Source: Planctomycetaceae bacterium
GTDB lineage: Bacteria > Planctomycetota > Planctomycetia > Pirellulales > Thermoguttaceae
Length of the DNA: 8,099 nucleotides
Assembly: GCA_031278315.1 (NCBI GenBank)
Contig: JAITKS010000461.1
Span: 1 to 8,099 of the forward strand
Direction: 5' to 3'
Part shown: positions 1 to 4,940 of the stretch, piece after piece
Position numbering within the stretch: position 1 is the first letter of the stretch
Layout: each line of letters starts with the position of its first letter
Notes under the pieces: model-generated
Told to the model about the DNA's origin: nothing
What the model saw: only the letters and a program-made list of their open reading frames with translations
Database searches by the model: none
Made by a program: the position numbers and the translations under genes

Positions 1-98
1 TTAACAGATATTGTGAAGAATCCGACAAAAAACGACAAATAGCAATTCATTAACGCATAAAATAAAATCACCCAGAAAGGGCGGTAAAAAATAACGAC

Positions 99-121
99 AA
101 CAATTATTAACAACAATTATT
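99..121. repeat. 10-bp direct repeat AACAATTATT x2
   Basis: AACAATTATT occurs at 99-108 and again at 112-121, separated by AAC. The second copy runs into GTT, giving a small imperfect palindrome (AACAAT / ATTGTT around one T). It sits just left of the GC-hairpin cluster. No function can be assigned. Confidence 0.6.
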
Positions 122-156
122 GTTCCATTTCCATTACGTCGGTTATGAGTCTCAAT

Positions 157-244
157 ATCCGGTCGCCCTTTCAGGGCTTCAGTTTTTGGGGGATTTTACC
201 CGCCCCGAGTGGGGCGGGTTATAATCCTGTTGCCCTTTCAGGGC
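157..244. repeat. Pair of GCCCTTTCAGGGC hairpin repeats
   Basis: A 21-bp unit, ATCC-(G/T)-GT-(C/T)-GCCCTTTCAGGGC, occurs at 157-177 and 224-244 in the same orientation with only two differences. Each unit ends in a hairpin with stem GCCCT/AGGGC and loop TTC. A stronger GC hairpin (198-219) lies between them. The arrangement looks like an intergenic repeat cassette rather than a gene or a classical terminator. From memory, similar GCCCTTTCAGGGC motifs are common intergenic repeats in some gut and environmental bacteria, but I could not search for them. Confidence 0.7.
198..219. repeat. Perfect 9-bp-stem GC hairpin
   Basis: ACCCGCCCC (198-206) pairs perfectly with GGGGCGGGT (211-219) across a GAGT loop. 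It is by far the most GC-rich stretch nearby and lies between the two GCCCTTTCAGGGC hairpins. Neither strand has a T-run directly after the stem, so it does not look like an intrinsic terminator. It is probably part of the same repeat cassette. Confidence 0.8.
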
Positions 245-292
245 GATTTTAGTTTAAAACGAAAACCGAAATTTAAAGTGTGAAAAGTATAT
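232..292 (+). repeat. 61-bp dispersed repeat, copy A
   Basis: This copy aligns without gaps to the reverse complement of 3231-3291. The last 42 bases (251-292, AGTTTAAAACGAA...AAGTATAT) match at 41 positions. The first 19 bases, containing the GCCCT hairpin, match at 13. It begins with the second GCCCTTTCAGGGC hairpin and ends about 50 bases past the rpoN stop codon. Partial relatives lie at 3614-3640, 4877-4897 and 4907-4923. Confidence 0.8.
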
Positions 293-342
293 ATTACAAA
301 ATTTTATCTCAATCATATTACAATGAATTTTTAGAATTTTAC

Positions 343-1974
343 TTACCATGATTTTCTTACTCTGCTGCTTGGTATGTTTAATAATTGTCTGTACTTTACT
401 ATTGTTCTTCGAGCAACTTGAATGCCGGCTTCTTTTAATTTTTCAACAATTGCTTCATCACTCAAAGGCACATTCTTGTCTTCCTCGTCAATTATTTCTT
501 GTAATTTTATTCTTACTACATCTTGCGAAACATTATCACCTCCGTTTGAAGCAGCAATTATTCCGCTAAAAAATCTCTTAAAAGGAAAAACACCCTGAGG
601 CGTCATCATCCATTTGTCATCGCACGCTCTTGAAACAGTTGTAATATGCACACCTACGACATCTGCAATCTGCTGCATTTTTAACGGTTTAATAGCATGA
701 TTGCCCTGCTCAAAAAAATCGATCTGATAGTCAACAATCGCTTGCGATACTCTCAATAAAGTTCCCCGCCTTTGTTCAATTGCATCAAGTAATCCCTGCG
801 CTGAACCGACATGTTGTTTAATATAATCCCGCGTGTTTTTGTCCATGTTGCGATTCTTAATCATACTTCTATATTGATCATTTATTCTCAAATTCGGTAA
901 ACGCCCTTCCTCCAATCTCACGGTATAAAATCCGTCTTCATTTTTTTCTACGACTACATCAGGAATGATCGTTGCTGCTGCAACTCCTGAAAATTCTGCA
1001 CCCGGTCTCGGTTTTAATCGGCGTAACTCTGAAATCGCTTCTTGAATCCGCTCCATCGCAAATCCCGTCGTCCGAACTATCAACGGTAATCGATTATTCG
1101 AAATATCCTCAAGATGCGATTGTATCAACACTCGAATCACATCACAATTCAAAGACTTATTATCAACCTGCAAAAGAAGACATTCTTTTAAATTTCGCGC
1201 GCCAACCCCCGAAGGGTCTAACTTGCGGATAATACTCATCGCTTCAGAAAAAATTTGTAACTCCGAATCACTTGAATTCGTACCTAGAAATTCTGCCGTC
1301 TCATACGGAAAATAACCATTCTTATCAAGATTGTTAATAATCCTGTCAATCATCAACCTAACAGCATCCGAAATATCAAACCACGAAAGCTGCATCGTTA
1401 AATACTCTTGCAGCGTTTGAGAAGGCGACTGAATATTTGCAAACGCATCATTTCGCCGCTCATTCTGCTCTTCCAGCCAATTTTGAGATCGTATCGGCGA
1501 TTCATCTATCGTGTCGGTGTATGTTTGGGCGAAATCATTTGCAGTCTGAAAATCGTCCTGCATTTTTACTATATGCAAATTGTCCAAGTCAATCACAGAC
1601 AAATTAGAAGAATCTGTCAAAGAAATAGGAACTAACTCATTTGCTGTTTCATCAGCTGTTTCAATTGTATCATCCGAATTGTAATCTTCCGTTTGATTGT
1701 CATTTAGATTATTATCTCTGTCAGCATTATCATCAGTTGAATCATCATCATTAGAATCAGCGGCGTTATCGCTGCTGTTATCAGAATTTTCAAATTCATC
1801 TGTATTCTCAATTTCGCTGTCTAATTCGAGCAAAGGATTTTTTTCTAACTCTGCTTCAATCCGCTCTTCAAGCTGCAACAACGGTAACTGAAGAATCTCC
1901 ATTGATTGGATCATCCGCTGTGTCAATACCTGTTTCTGCTCCAGACGCTGATCGTGACCAATATTGAAACGCAT
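343..1974 (-). CDS. rpoN: RNA polymerase sigma-54 factor (RpoN)
   Basis: This 543-residue protein is the alternative sigma factor that directs core RNA polymerase to -24/-12 promoters and needs an ATP-driven enhancer-binding activator to open them. Region I is seen at residues 1-50 (Q-rich, RMIQSMEILQLP, KNPLLEL). A very acidic Asp/Asn/Ser/Glu linker (region II) spans about 52-165. The core-binding domain covers about 185-340, with LDPSGVGARNLKECLL at 252-267 and LKPRPG at 320-325. A helix-turn-helix lies near 431-450 (IADVVGVHITTVSRA), and the RpoN box ARRTIVKYRQ, the -24 element reader, is at 521-530. All hallmark parts are present and intact. The protein is longer than the E. coli protein (477 residues), mainly because of the linker. 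The ATG start gives the canonical region I directly; only a weak GGGTAGA lies upstream. The usual rpoN neighbours (hpf, ptsN) are absent within the window, and no activator gene is nearby. Confidence 0.97.
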   Translation of the reverse strand: MRFNIGHDQRLEQKQVLTQRMIQSMEILQLPLLQLEERIEAELEKNPLLELDSEIENTDEFENSDNSSDNAADSNDDDSTDDNADRDNNLNDNQTEDYNSDDTIETADETANELVPISLTDSSNLSVIDLDNLHIVKMQDDFQTANDFAQTYTDTIDESPIRSQNWLEEQNERRNDAFANIQSPSQTLQEYLTMQLSWFDISDAVRLMIDRIINNLDKNGYFPYETAEFLGTNSSDSELQIFSEAMSIIRKLDPSGVGARNLKECLLLQVDNKSLNCDVIRVLIQSHLEDISNNRLPLIVRTTGFAMERIQEAISELRRLKPRPGAEFSGVAAATIIPDVVVEKNEDGFYTVRLEEGRLPNLRINDQYRSMIKNRNMDKNTRDYIKQHVGSAQGLLDAIEQRRGTLLRVSQAIVDYQIDFFEQGNHAIKPLKMQQIADVVGVHITTVSRACDDKWMMTPQGVFPFKRFFSGIIAASNGGDNVSQDVVRIKLQEIIDEEDKNVPLSDEAIVEKLKEAGIQVARRTIVKYRQLLNIPSSRVRKSW

Positions 1975-2074
1975 ATAAATCTACCCAAAAAAACTATAAT
2001 TTTACACTTAGATAATTTAATTTTAATTTATTATAAAATTCAGCAGAATTTTTAAACTGCTTTCACTAATTTTG

Positions 2075-2094
2075 TCAACTCTATCAACTCTGTC
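2075..2094. repeat. 9-bp tandem doublet TCAACTCTR
   Basis: TCAACTCTA (2075-2083) is followed directly by TCAACTCTG (2084-2092) and the first two bases of a third unit. It is a small array of the same general style as the octamer array at 2191-2243 and the arrays at 7717-7906. Confidence 0.6.
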
Positions 2095-2190
2095 TAAAAA
2101 TAACTTTTAGAAGTTACCTCGAACTTGAATCCGTACCGTACAATGAATTTCGGAGATACCAAAACATAACAACCTGCTTTCCGAAATGTA

Positions 2191-2243
2191 ATCCGATAAT
2201 CCGATAATTCGATAATCCGATAATTCGATCTGATAATCCGATA
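2191..2243. repeat. Octamer tandem array ATYCGATA
   Basis: Five consecutive 8-bp units run from 2191 to 2230 (ATCCGATA, ATCCGATA, ATTCGATA, ATCCGATA, ATTCGATC). After a 5-bp offset a sixth ATCCGATA follows at 2236-2243. Units vary only at the third base and the last base. The array is intergenic, about 50 to 110 bases downstream of the metallophosphoesterase gene. It has no spacers, so it is not a CRISPR array. Confidence 0.85.
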
Positions 2244-2300
2244 CGTAATCAGTTGCCGATAACCGCAATTTCAATTTAGAGCAGTTTAAATTTTCCCTTT

Positions 2301-2320
2301 TATTATGACTTATTATGACC
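2301..2320. repeat. 10-bp tandem doublet TATTATGACY
   Basis: TATTATGACT (2301-2310) is followed by TATTATGACC (2311-2320), immediately downstream of the metallophosphoesterase stop codon. It is too short to assign a role. Confidence 0.55.
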
Positions 2321-2332
2321 GTCAAAGTATCT

Positions 2333-3079
2333 TTATTTTCCGTCGCGTAAACGTTGTCCGAGATAATTATCTAGGTCTGGGATAGCAGTAATTTTTTCGA
2401 TAGTTTTCTCGAAAGGATATTCAACTCTGCGAAAAACGATTAACGTTTTGTCCAAGACAGCATAACAAGCTCTTGGGTCTCTATCTCTTGGCTGTCCAAC
2501 AGAACCTACATTTATCATGACTTTTCGATCACCTAAAATGTAACGTTCATCGATATCTTCCGGTGTGAAAAATTCGTGGTCTTCTGTAAATATTCCCGGT
2601 ACGTGCGTATGCCCCTGAAAAGAATATTTCGGAATAACAGCAAATAATCGTTCCATTTTTCGCTCGTTATAAATGTCATCATGAAAGACATATTCATTAA
2701 GCGGGTTTCTTGGTGAACCATGTACGAATATAAAATCATCTTCGCGGCAAAGCCGCGGTAATTCATTTAGAAAATCCCATCTCTCATTTGCACCGAGCAA
2801 GTTCGGATTTTCGAGTTGTTCCCGCGTCCAAAAAATTGCTCTTTCGGCACTATGATTAAATCCCTCCGGATCGAAAAGCGTTGCCTGATCGTGATTTCCA
2901 AGCAGACAAACTTTTACCGATTTACGCATCAAATCGATACACTCAATCGGATTCGGTCCATAACCGACGAGATCGCCTAAACAGTAAATTTCGGTTATAT
3001 CCTGCGAAGCAATGTCGGCAAGAACTGCTTCAAATGCCTCTAAATTACTGTGAATGTCGCTAATAATTGCACGTTTCAA
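2333..3079 (-). CDS. Calcineurin-like metallophosphoesterase (YfcE/ApaH-type)
   Basis: This 248-residue soluble enzyme is predicted to hydrolyse phosphoesters at a two-metal centre. The metal-binding signature of the calcineurin-like superfamily is complete and in order: D8-x-H10 in ISDIHSN, D36 in GDLVGYGPNP, N62-H63 in GNHD, H120 in FVHGSP, and H157-x-H159 in GHTHVP. The C-terminal NVGSVGQPRDRDPRACYAVLD-like segment (190-210) is typical of the short bacterial group annotated as predicted phosphodiesterases or diadenosine-tetraphosphatase-like. The real substrate cannot be told from sequence. No signal peptide or membrane segment is seen, so it is probably cytoplasmic. The start is supported by an AAAGGT Shine-Dalgarno-like site 7 nt upstream of the ATG. 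It lies 358 bp upstream of rpoN on the same strand, too far to infer a functional link. Confidence 0.93.
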   Translation of the reverse strand: MKRAIISDIHSNLEAFEAVLADIASQDITEIYCLGDLVGYGPNPIECIDLMRKSVKVCLLGNHDQATLFDPEGFNHSAERAIFWTREQLENPNLLGANERWDFLNELPRLCREDDFIFVHGSPRNPLNEYVFHDDIYNERKMERLFAVIPKYSFQGHTHVPGIFTEDHEFFTPEDIDERYILGDRKVMINVGSVGQPRDRDPRACYAVLDKTLIVFRRVEYPFEKTIEKITAIPDLDNYLGQRLRDGK

Positions 3080-3086
3080 TTTGGTT

Positions 3087-3092
3087 ACCTTT
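3087..3092 (-). promoter_or_regulatory. Shine-Dalgarno-like site of the metallophosphoesterase gene
   Basis: On the minus strand AAAGGT precedes the ATG at 3077-3079 by 7 nt. It is the only one of the four genes with a reasonable Shine-Dalgarno match, and it fixes the chosen start. Confidence 0.55.
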
Positions 3093-3230
3093 GAACCTTA
3101 TGTGGTTACTTTATTCTTGTTCAATGCTGAACTAATCCAGCTACGAAAAGCAAAATCATACCAAACTTAAACATCATTGGGAACGGGGGGAGTTACCCAA
3201 TAACGAAGTTAATAGGTAATTATTCTACAG

Positions 3231-3291
3231 ATATACTTTTCACACTTTAAATTTCGGTATTCGTTTTAAACTTAAATTGCACTTGCAGGGC
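3231..3291 (-). repeat. 61-bp dispersed repeat, copy B (inverted)
   Basis: Read on the minus strand this is the partner of 232-292, matching at 54 of 61 positions by hand alignment, with only one difference in the last 42. Its GCCCT hairpin is decayed (AGTGC instead of AGGGC). It contains the nonamer AAAACGAAT (minus strand, 3259-3267), the same word duplicated around the nearby MITE-like element. Confidence 0.8.
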
Positions 3292-3384
3292 GAATTCATA
3301 GACAATTTTTTGACTCAAAAACAAATTGTACTTATTAAAAATTATTGCAACGTTTATTGACAATAGTTTCAATTAAAAAAATAA

Positions 3385-3393
3385 AAAACGAAT
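3385..3393. repeat. Left target-site duplication AAAACGAAT
   Basis: This nonamer abuts the left terminal inverted repeat and is identical to 3614-3622, which abuts the right one. The identity stops exactly at nine bases on both sides, which is the pattern left by a staggered transposition cut. Confidence 0.8.
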
Positions 3394-3424
3394 GTAATAT
3401 ATCAGTGGAATAATTTATTGTTGC

Positions 3425-3447
3425 GGGAACGCGGTCGTCTCGACTGC
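3425..3447 (+). repeat. REP-like hairpin 1 (GGGAAC plus stem)
   Basis: GGGAAC (3425-3430) is followed by the hairpin GCGGTCG TCT CGACTGC (3431-3447), a 7-bp stem with one G-T wobble and a 3-base loop, then a T-rich tail. It faces hairpin 2 across a 16-bp palindrome, and the outer GCGGGAACGC (3423-3432) pairs perfectly with 3493-3502. A conserved word 5' of a short hairpin in facing pairs is the design of REP/BIME elements; calling it REP-like is an inference. Confidence 0.7.
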
Positions 3448-3458
3448 ATCTGTAGGCG

Positions 3459-3474
3459 TTTTTTGTACAAAAAA
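3459..3474. repeat. 16-bp perfect palindrome TTTTTTGTACAAAAAA
   Basis: This perfectly self-complementary sequence sits at the centre of symmetry between the two REP-like hairpins. The identical 16-mer forms the last bases of the window (8084-8099). Its T-runs serve as the U-tract of the hairpin next to it on each strand. Confidence 0.85.
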
Positions 3475-3493
3475 GATACAGGCGGGACGCCTG
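3469..3493 (-). terminator. Likely intrinsic terminator for the PAP2 gene
   Basis: Reading on the minus strand, CAGGCG TCC CGCCTG (3493 down to 3479) forms a 6-bp GC-rich stem. It is followed after TATC by six T's (3474 down to 3469). It lies about 150 bp past the PAP2 stop codon inside the MITE-like element, so the element may have provided the terminator. Confidence 0.55.
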
Positions 3494-3500
3494 CGTTCCC
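3478..3500 (-). repeat. REP-like hairpin 2 (GGGAAC plus stem)
   Basis: On the minus strand GGGAAC (3500-3495) precedes GCAGGCG TCC CGCCTGT (3494-3478). Compared with hairpin 1 the third pair is A-T instead of G-T and the fifth pair is G-C instead of T-A, so the stem is kept while its bases change. It is oriented towards hairpin 1. Confidence 0.7.
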
Positions 3501-3613
3501 GCCGGCTAAAATATTTTTTAGTAATTCACTTAAATTGAAAATCTAAAATTACAAAATCTGATTTCTCTGATTTCTCTGTGGTTAATAAAAAAAATATTCC
3601 ACTGATATATTAC

Positions 3614-3622
3614 AAAACGAAT
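3614..3622. repeat. Right target-site duplication AAAACGAAT
   Basis: This is the partner of 3385-3393. Continuing rightward, TTTTAAAGTGTAATTG resembles the core of the 61-bp repeat, so the target may itself have been a relic of that repeat. Confidence 0.8.
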
Positions 3623-3642
3623 TTTAAAGTGTAATTGTTATA

Positions 3643-4833
3643 TCACTTCTTAAAATTATCAAACGGCAAGTTATGACGGCGGCGATTACGCAGCGAATTC
3701 GGCAACTCCGATTTCGATCGCGGCTCATGAGATTCAGAATCCTTACTATCAACTACTGCCAAATTATTTGACTCATTATTATTTGAATTGTTTGAATTAT
3801 TTGAATTGTCTTTGTTTGAATTGTTTGAAATCACAGGCGGTGATGATGTCGGCGTTGGTGTTGGCGTTGGCGTTGGAGATTGTTGCGGGGTTTTGTGATC
3901 GATTTGTTTGTCATTAGCTTTTAAGAATTGATGAATTCCTGAGCTAAAACGTTTGTTTGTAACCGAGCCGAGCGAAGAAGTTCCAAACGACAAAGTAGGT
4001 TGTTTGTCTTTTTTGTTACATTTATTCGGATTCAAATCAGAATCAGCGTCCGATATTGACTCGAAACAGTTAAACGCTTTCGCAATAAAACTTGATCTAT
4101 AACAAAAAAACCACACGATATAAGCGATCAATCCTCCTATTACGGTGTCTGATAAATAATGACGGCAATCAAAAATCCGTTCAAACGCTACCCCTACAGC
4201 TAACAAATAAAATAAGTATCGTCCTCGCGGATAATTCCACGCCAATGCCAACGCCAATATTACTGCCAAAGCAGTATGTCCCGAAGGAAAACTATGAATG
4301 TCATCAAGTCCAATAAATCCAGATAAATCAAAAGAATTAGAAGTAAAATCATTGATCACCGGACGCTTGCGGTGAATCGAAAATTTAATCGCAACTATTG
4401 CTGTTTGAGAAGTCAAAACACTAAAAATAAATCGTACAAGACAACGCCGTCTATTAGGATCAAGCAAAAAACATAAAAATAAAATAACAAAAAAACATAA
4501 CGGATGACCAAAGAATTCTAAAATCAGAATCCAACCAGCTAAACGTTTAAATAATTTGCCGCCGACATCGCCCGCAACCGGTTCCGTTACAACTTCAGAT
4601 TCAACAGATTCAACAGATTCAACAGGCTCAACAGATTCAGCAGGCTCAGCAGATTCAACGCTATCATGATTTTTCGTTACGTTATTGTTTTTATCAATTA
4701 TATTGAATTGATTAACACAAAACCACGAAGAAATCGGATAGTCCAAAAAACGATTACAAATTACAGCCAATATCAGACCGCAAAACACAATCGCAATAAA
4801 TTGTAAATATAATTGAAAAATTTTGTTATTCAT
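3643..4833 (-). CDS. PAP2-family membrane phosphatase with low-complexity insertions
   Basis: This 396-residue integral membrane protein should remove phosphate from a lipid or isoprenoid phosphate at the outer face of the membrane. The PAP2 active site is complete: K150-x6-R157-P158, P183-S-G-H186, and R219-x5-H225-x3-D229. H186 and H225 are the expected nucleophile and general acid/base. Membrane segments are visible near 5-26, 99-124, 132-150, 186-200, 204-218 and 230-246, with Arg-rich loops placing the motifs outside. Two parts are odd. A Ser-Val-Glu repeat sits in the first outer loop (58-80). A long polar cytoplasmic tail (250-396) carries a Pro-Thr run (319-329) and an Asn/Ser-rich run (335-357). 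These are encoded by in-frame DNA tandem repeats. No Shine-Dalgarno site precedes the ATG. The substrate (phosphatidate, undecaprenyl diphosphate or other) cannot be told. The gene lies 107 bp downstream of rnr. Confidence 0.92.
   Translation of the reverse strand: MNNKIFQLYLQFIAIVFCGLILAVICNRFLDYPISSWFCVNQFNIIDKNNNVTKNHDSVESAEPAESVEPVESVESVESEVVTEPVAGDVGGKLFKRLAGWILILEFFGHPLCFFVILFLCFLLDPNRRRCLVRFIFSVLTSQTAIVAIKFSIHRKRPVINDFTSNSFDLSGFIGLDDIHSFPSGHTALAVILALALAWNYPRGRYLFYLLAVGVAFERIFDCRHYLSDTVIGGLIAYIVWFFCYRSSFIAKAFNCFESISDADSDLNPNKCNKKDKQPTLSFGTSSLGSVTNKRFSSGIHQFLKANDKQIDHKTPQQSPTPTPTPTPTSSPPVISNNSNKDNSNNSNNSNNNESNNLAVVDSKDSESHEPRSKSELPNSLRNRRRHNLPFDNFKK
3782..3829. repeat. 9-bp in-frame tandem array TTTGAATTG (Asn/Ser run)
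   Basis: About five units of TTTGAATTG, interrupted once by a 6-bp TCTTTG, encode the Asn/Ser-rich stretch of the PAP2 protein tail. The unit length is a multiple of three, so gain or loss keeps the frame. Confidence 0.75.
3851..3874. repeat. 6-bp in-frame tandem array GGYGTT (Pro-Thr run)
   Basis: Four GGYGTT units encode the alternating Thr-Pro run at about residues 319-329 of the PAP2 protein. Confidence 0.75.
4600..4662. repeat. 9-bp in-frame tandem array YTCARCAGR (Ser-Val-Glu run)
   Basis: Seven successive 9-bp units (TTCAACAGA and close variants) encode the acidic Ser-Glu-Val/Ala-Glu/Pro repeat in the first extracytoplasmic loop of the PAP2 protein. Confidence 0.8.
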
Positions 4834-4940
4834 TTTTTTAATATTTTAACAGTTTAGATAATATACTCCGCATTTTTTTAATTTCGGTTTTTCGTTACAA
4901 AAAATAATACCGAATTTTAAAGGACAATGAGTATAAATTA
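4834..4940. repeat. Short gap with an inverted pair of 61-bp-repeat relics
   Basis: This 107-bp gap lies between the rnr stop and the PAP2 start. TTTAATTTCGGTTTTTCGTTA (4877-4897, the core word in minus orientation) and ATACCGAATTTTAAAGG (4907-4923, plus orientation) both resemble the AACGAAAACCGAAATTTAAAG core of the 61-bp repeat. They can pair through TTCGG/CCGAA. The stem is short and the loop about 20 bases, so I do not call a terminator. Confidence 0.45.

Larger units (their letters stand above)
1..342. other. Non-coding repeat-rich region downstream of rpoN
   Basis: No convincing gene was found on either strand in these 342 bases. Positions 1-90 are plain AT-rich sequence containing a weak, diverged hairpin (CCCAGAAAGGGC, 71-82). 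After that come a 10-bp direct repeat (99-121), a pair of GC-rich hairpins of the GCCCTTTCAGGGC type, a 9-bp-stem GC hairpin and one copy of a 61-bp repeat, all listed separately. The stretch from 293 to 342 is AT-rich and featureless. None of the GC hairpins is followed by a clean T-run in the rpoN reading direction, so I do not call a terminator for rpoN here. Confidence 0.7.
1975..2332. other. AT-rich gap upstream of rpoN with short tandem arrays
   Basis: This 358-bp gap between the metallophosphoesterase stop and the rpoN start has no credible gene. A 72-codon open frame (2107-2325, minus) merely translates the tandem repeat and is rejected. The gap holds a 9-bp doublet TCAACTCTR (2075-2094), an octamer array (2191-2243) and a 10-bp doublet TATTATGACY (2301-2320). 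The rpoN promoter should lie here. A TATAAT on the minus strand (2030-2035) is a possible -10 box, but no good -35 box is spaced correctly, so I do not list it separately. Confidence 0.6.
3080..3393. other. Gap between the metallophosphoesterase and the MITE-like element
   Basis: No gene is seen. The stretch holds the ribosome binding site of the metallophosphoesterase gene (3087-3092), a possible 6-bp stem ATTGGG/CCCAAT (3176-3181 with 3196-3201) around a G-rich loop, and copy B of the 61-bp repeat (3231-3291). The remainder up to the 9-bp target duplication (3385-3393) is AT-rich and featureless. The promoter of the metallophosphoesterase gene should lie here, but I could not single out a box pair. 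Confidence 0.6.
3459..3593 (-). repeat. Long repeat copy 1 (inverted partner of 7959-8099)
   Basis: Read on the minus strand this runs from a T7 tract through ATTAACCACAGAG, AGAAATCAG, an AT-rich core, GGGAACGCAGGCG and the GTAC palindrome. It matches 7959-8099 nearly base for base. By hand alignment the last 110 or so bases differ by about four substitutions and one 3-nt indel. The main other difference is the number of CACAGAG-type units. In this copy the outer end is joined directly to the terminal inverted repeat of the MITE-like element. Confidence 0.88.
3394..3613. mobile_element. 220-bp MITE-like element with 19-bp TIRs and 9-bp target duplication
   Basis: GTAATATATCAGTGGAATA (3394-3412) and its exact reverse complement (3595-3613) form perfect 19-bp terminal inverted repeats. 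Directly outside them the nonamer AAAACGAAT is repeated (3385-3393 and 3614-3622), as expected of a target-site duplication. The 220-bp interior has no coding capacity. It carries two facing REP-like hairpins around a 16-bp palindrome (3423-3502) and an AT-rich arm ending in AACCACAGAG-type repeat. It is therefore a non-autonomous element that would need a transposase from elsewhere; none is in the window. A 9-bp duplication fits several IS families and does not identify one. The insertion lies about 30 bp past the PAP2 stop codon and supplies a likely terminator. Confidence 0.85.

Noticed and set aside
1..90. Possible end of another minus-strand gene at the left edge (TAA at 3-1)
   Set aside because: The frame stays open for a while but the translation is unstructured Cys/Phe/Asn-rich sequence that runs into the GC-hairpin repeats, with no similarity I recognise.
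198..219. GC hairpin as the rpoN terminator
   Set aside because: The stem is strong, but no T-run follows it on the minus strand and it lies over 120 bp past the stop codon.
2107..2325. Open frame of 72 codons on the minus strand downstream of the metallophosphoesterase
   Set aside because: Its translation mostly mirrors the ATYCGATA octamer array (repeated SDY motifs), it has no recognisable domain, and it lies in an obvious repeat region.
1975..2332. Sigma-54 type -24/-12 promoter in the gaps
   Set aside because: I looked by eye for TGGCAC-N5-TTGC-like sequence in the non-coding stretches on both strands and found no acceptable match.
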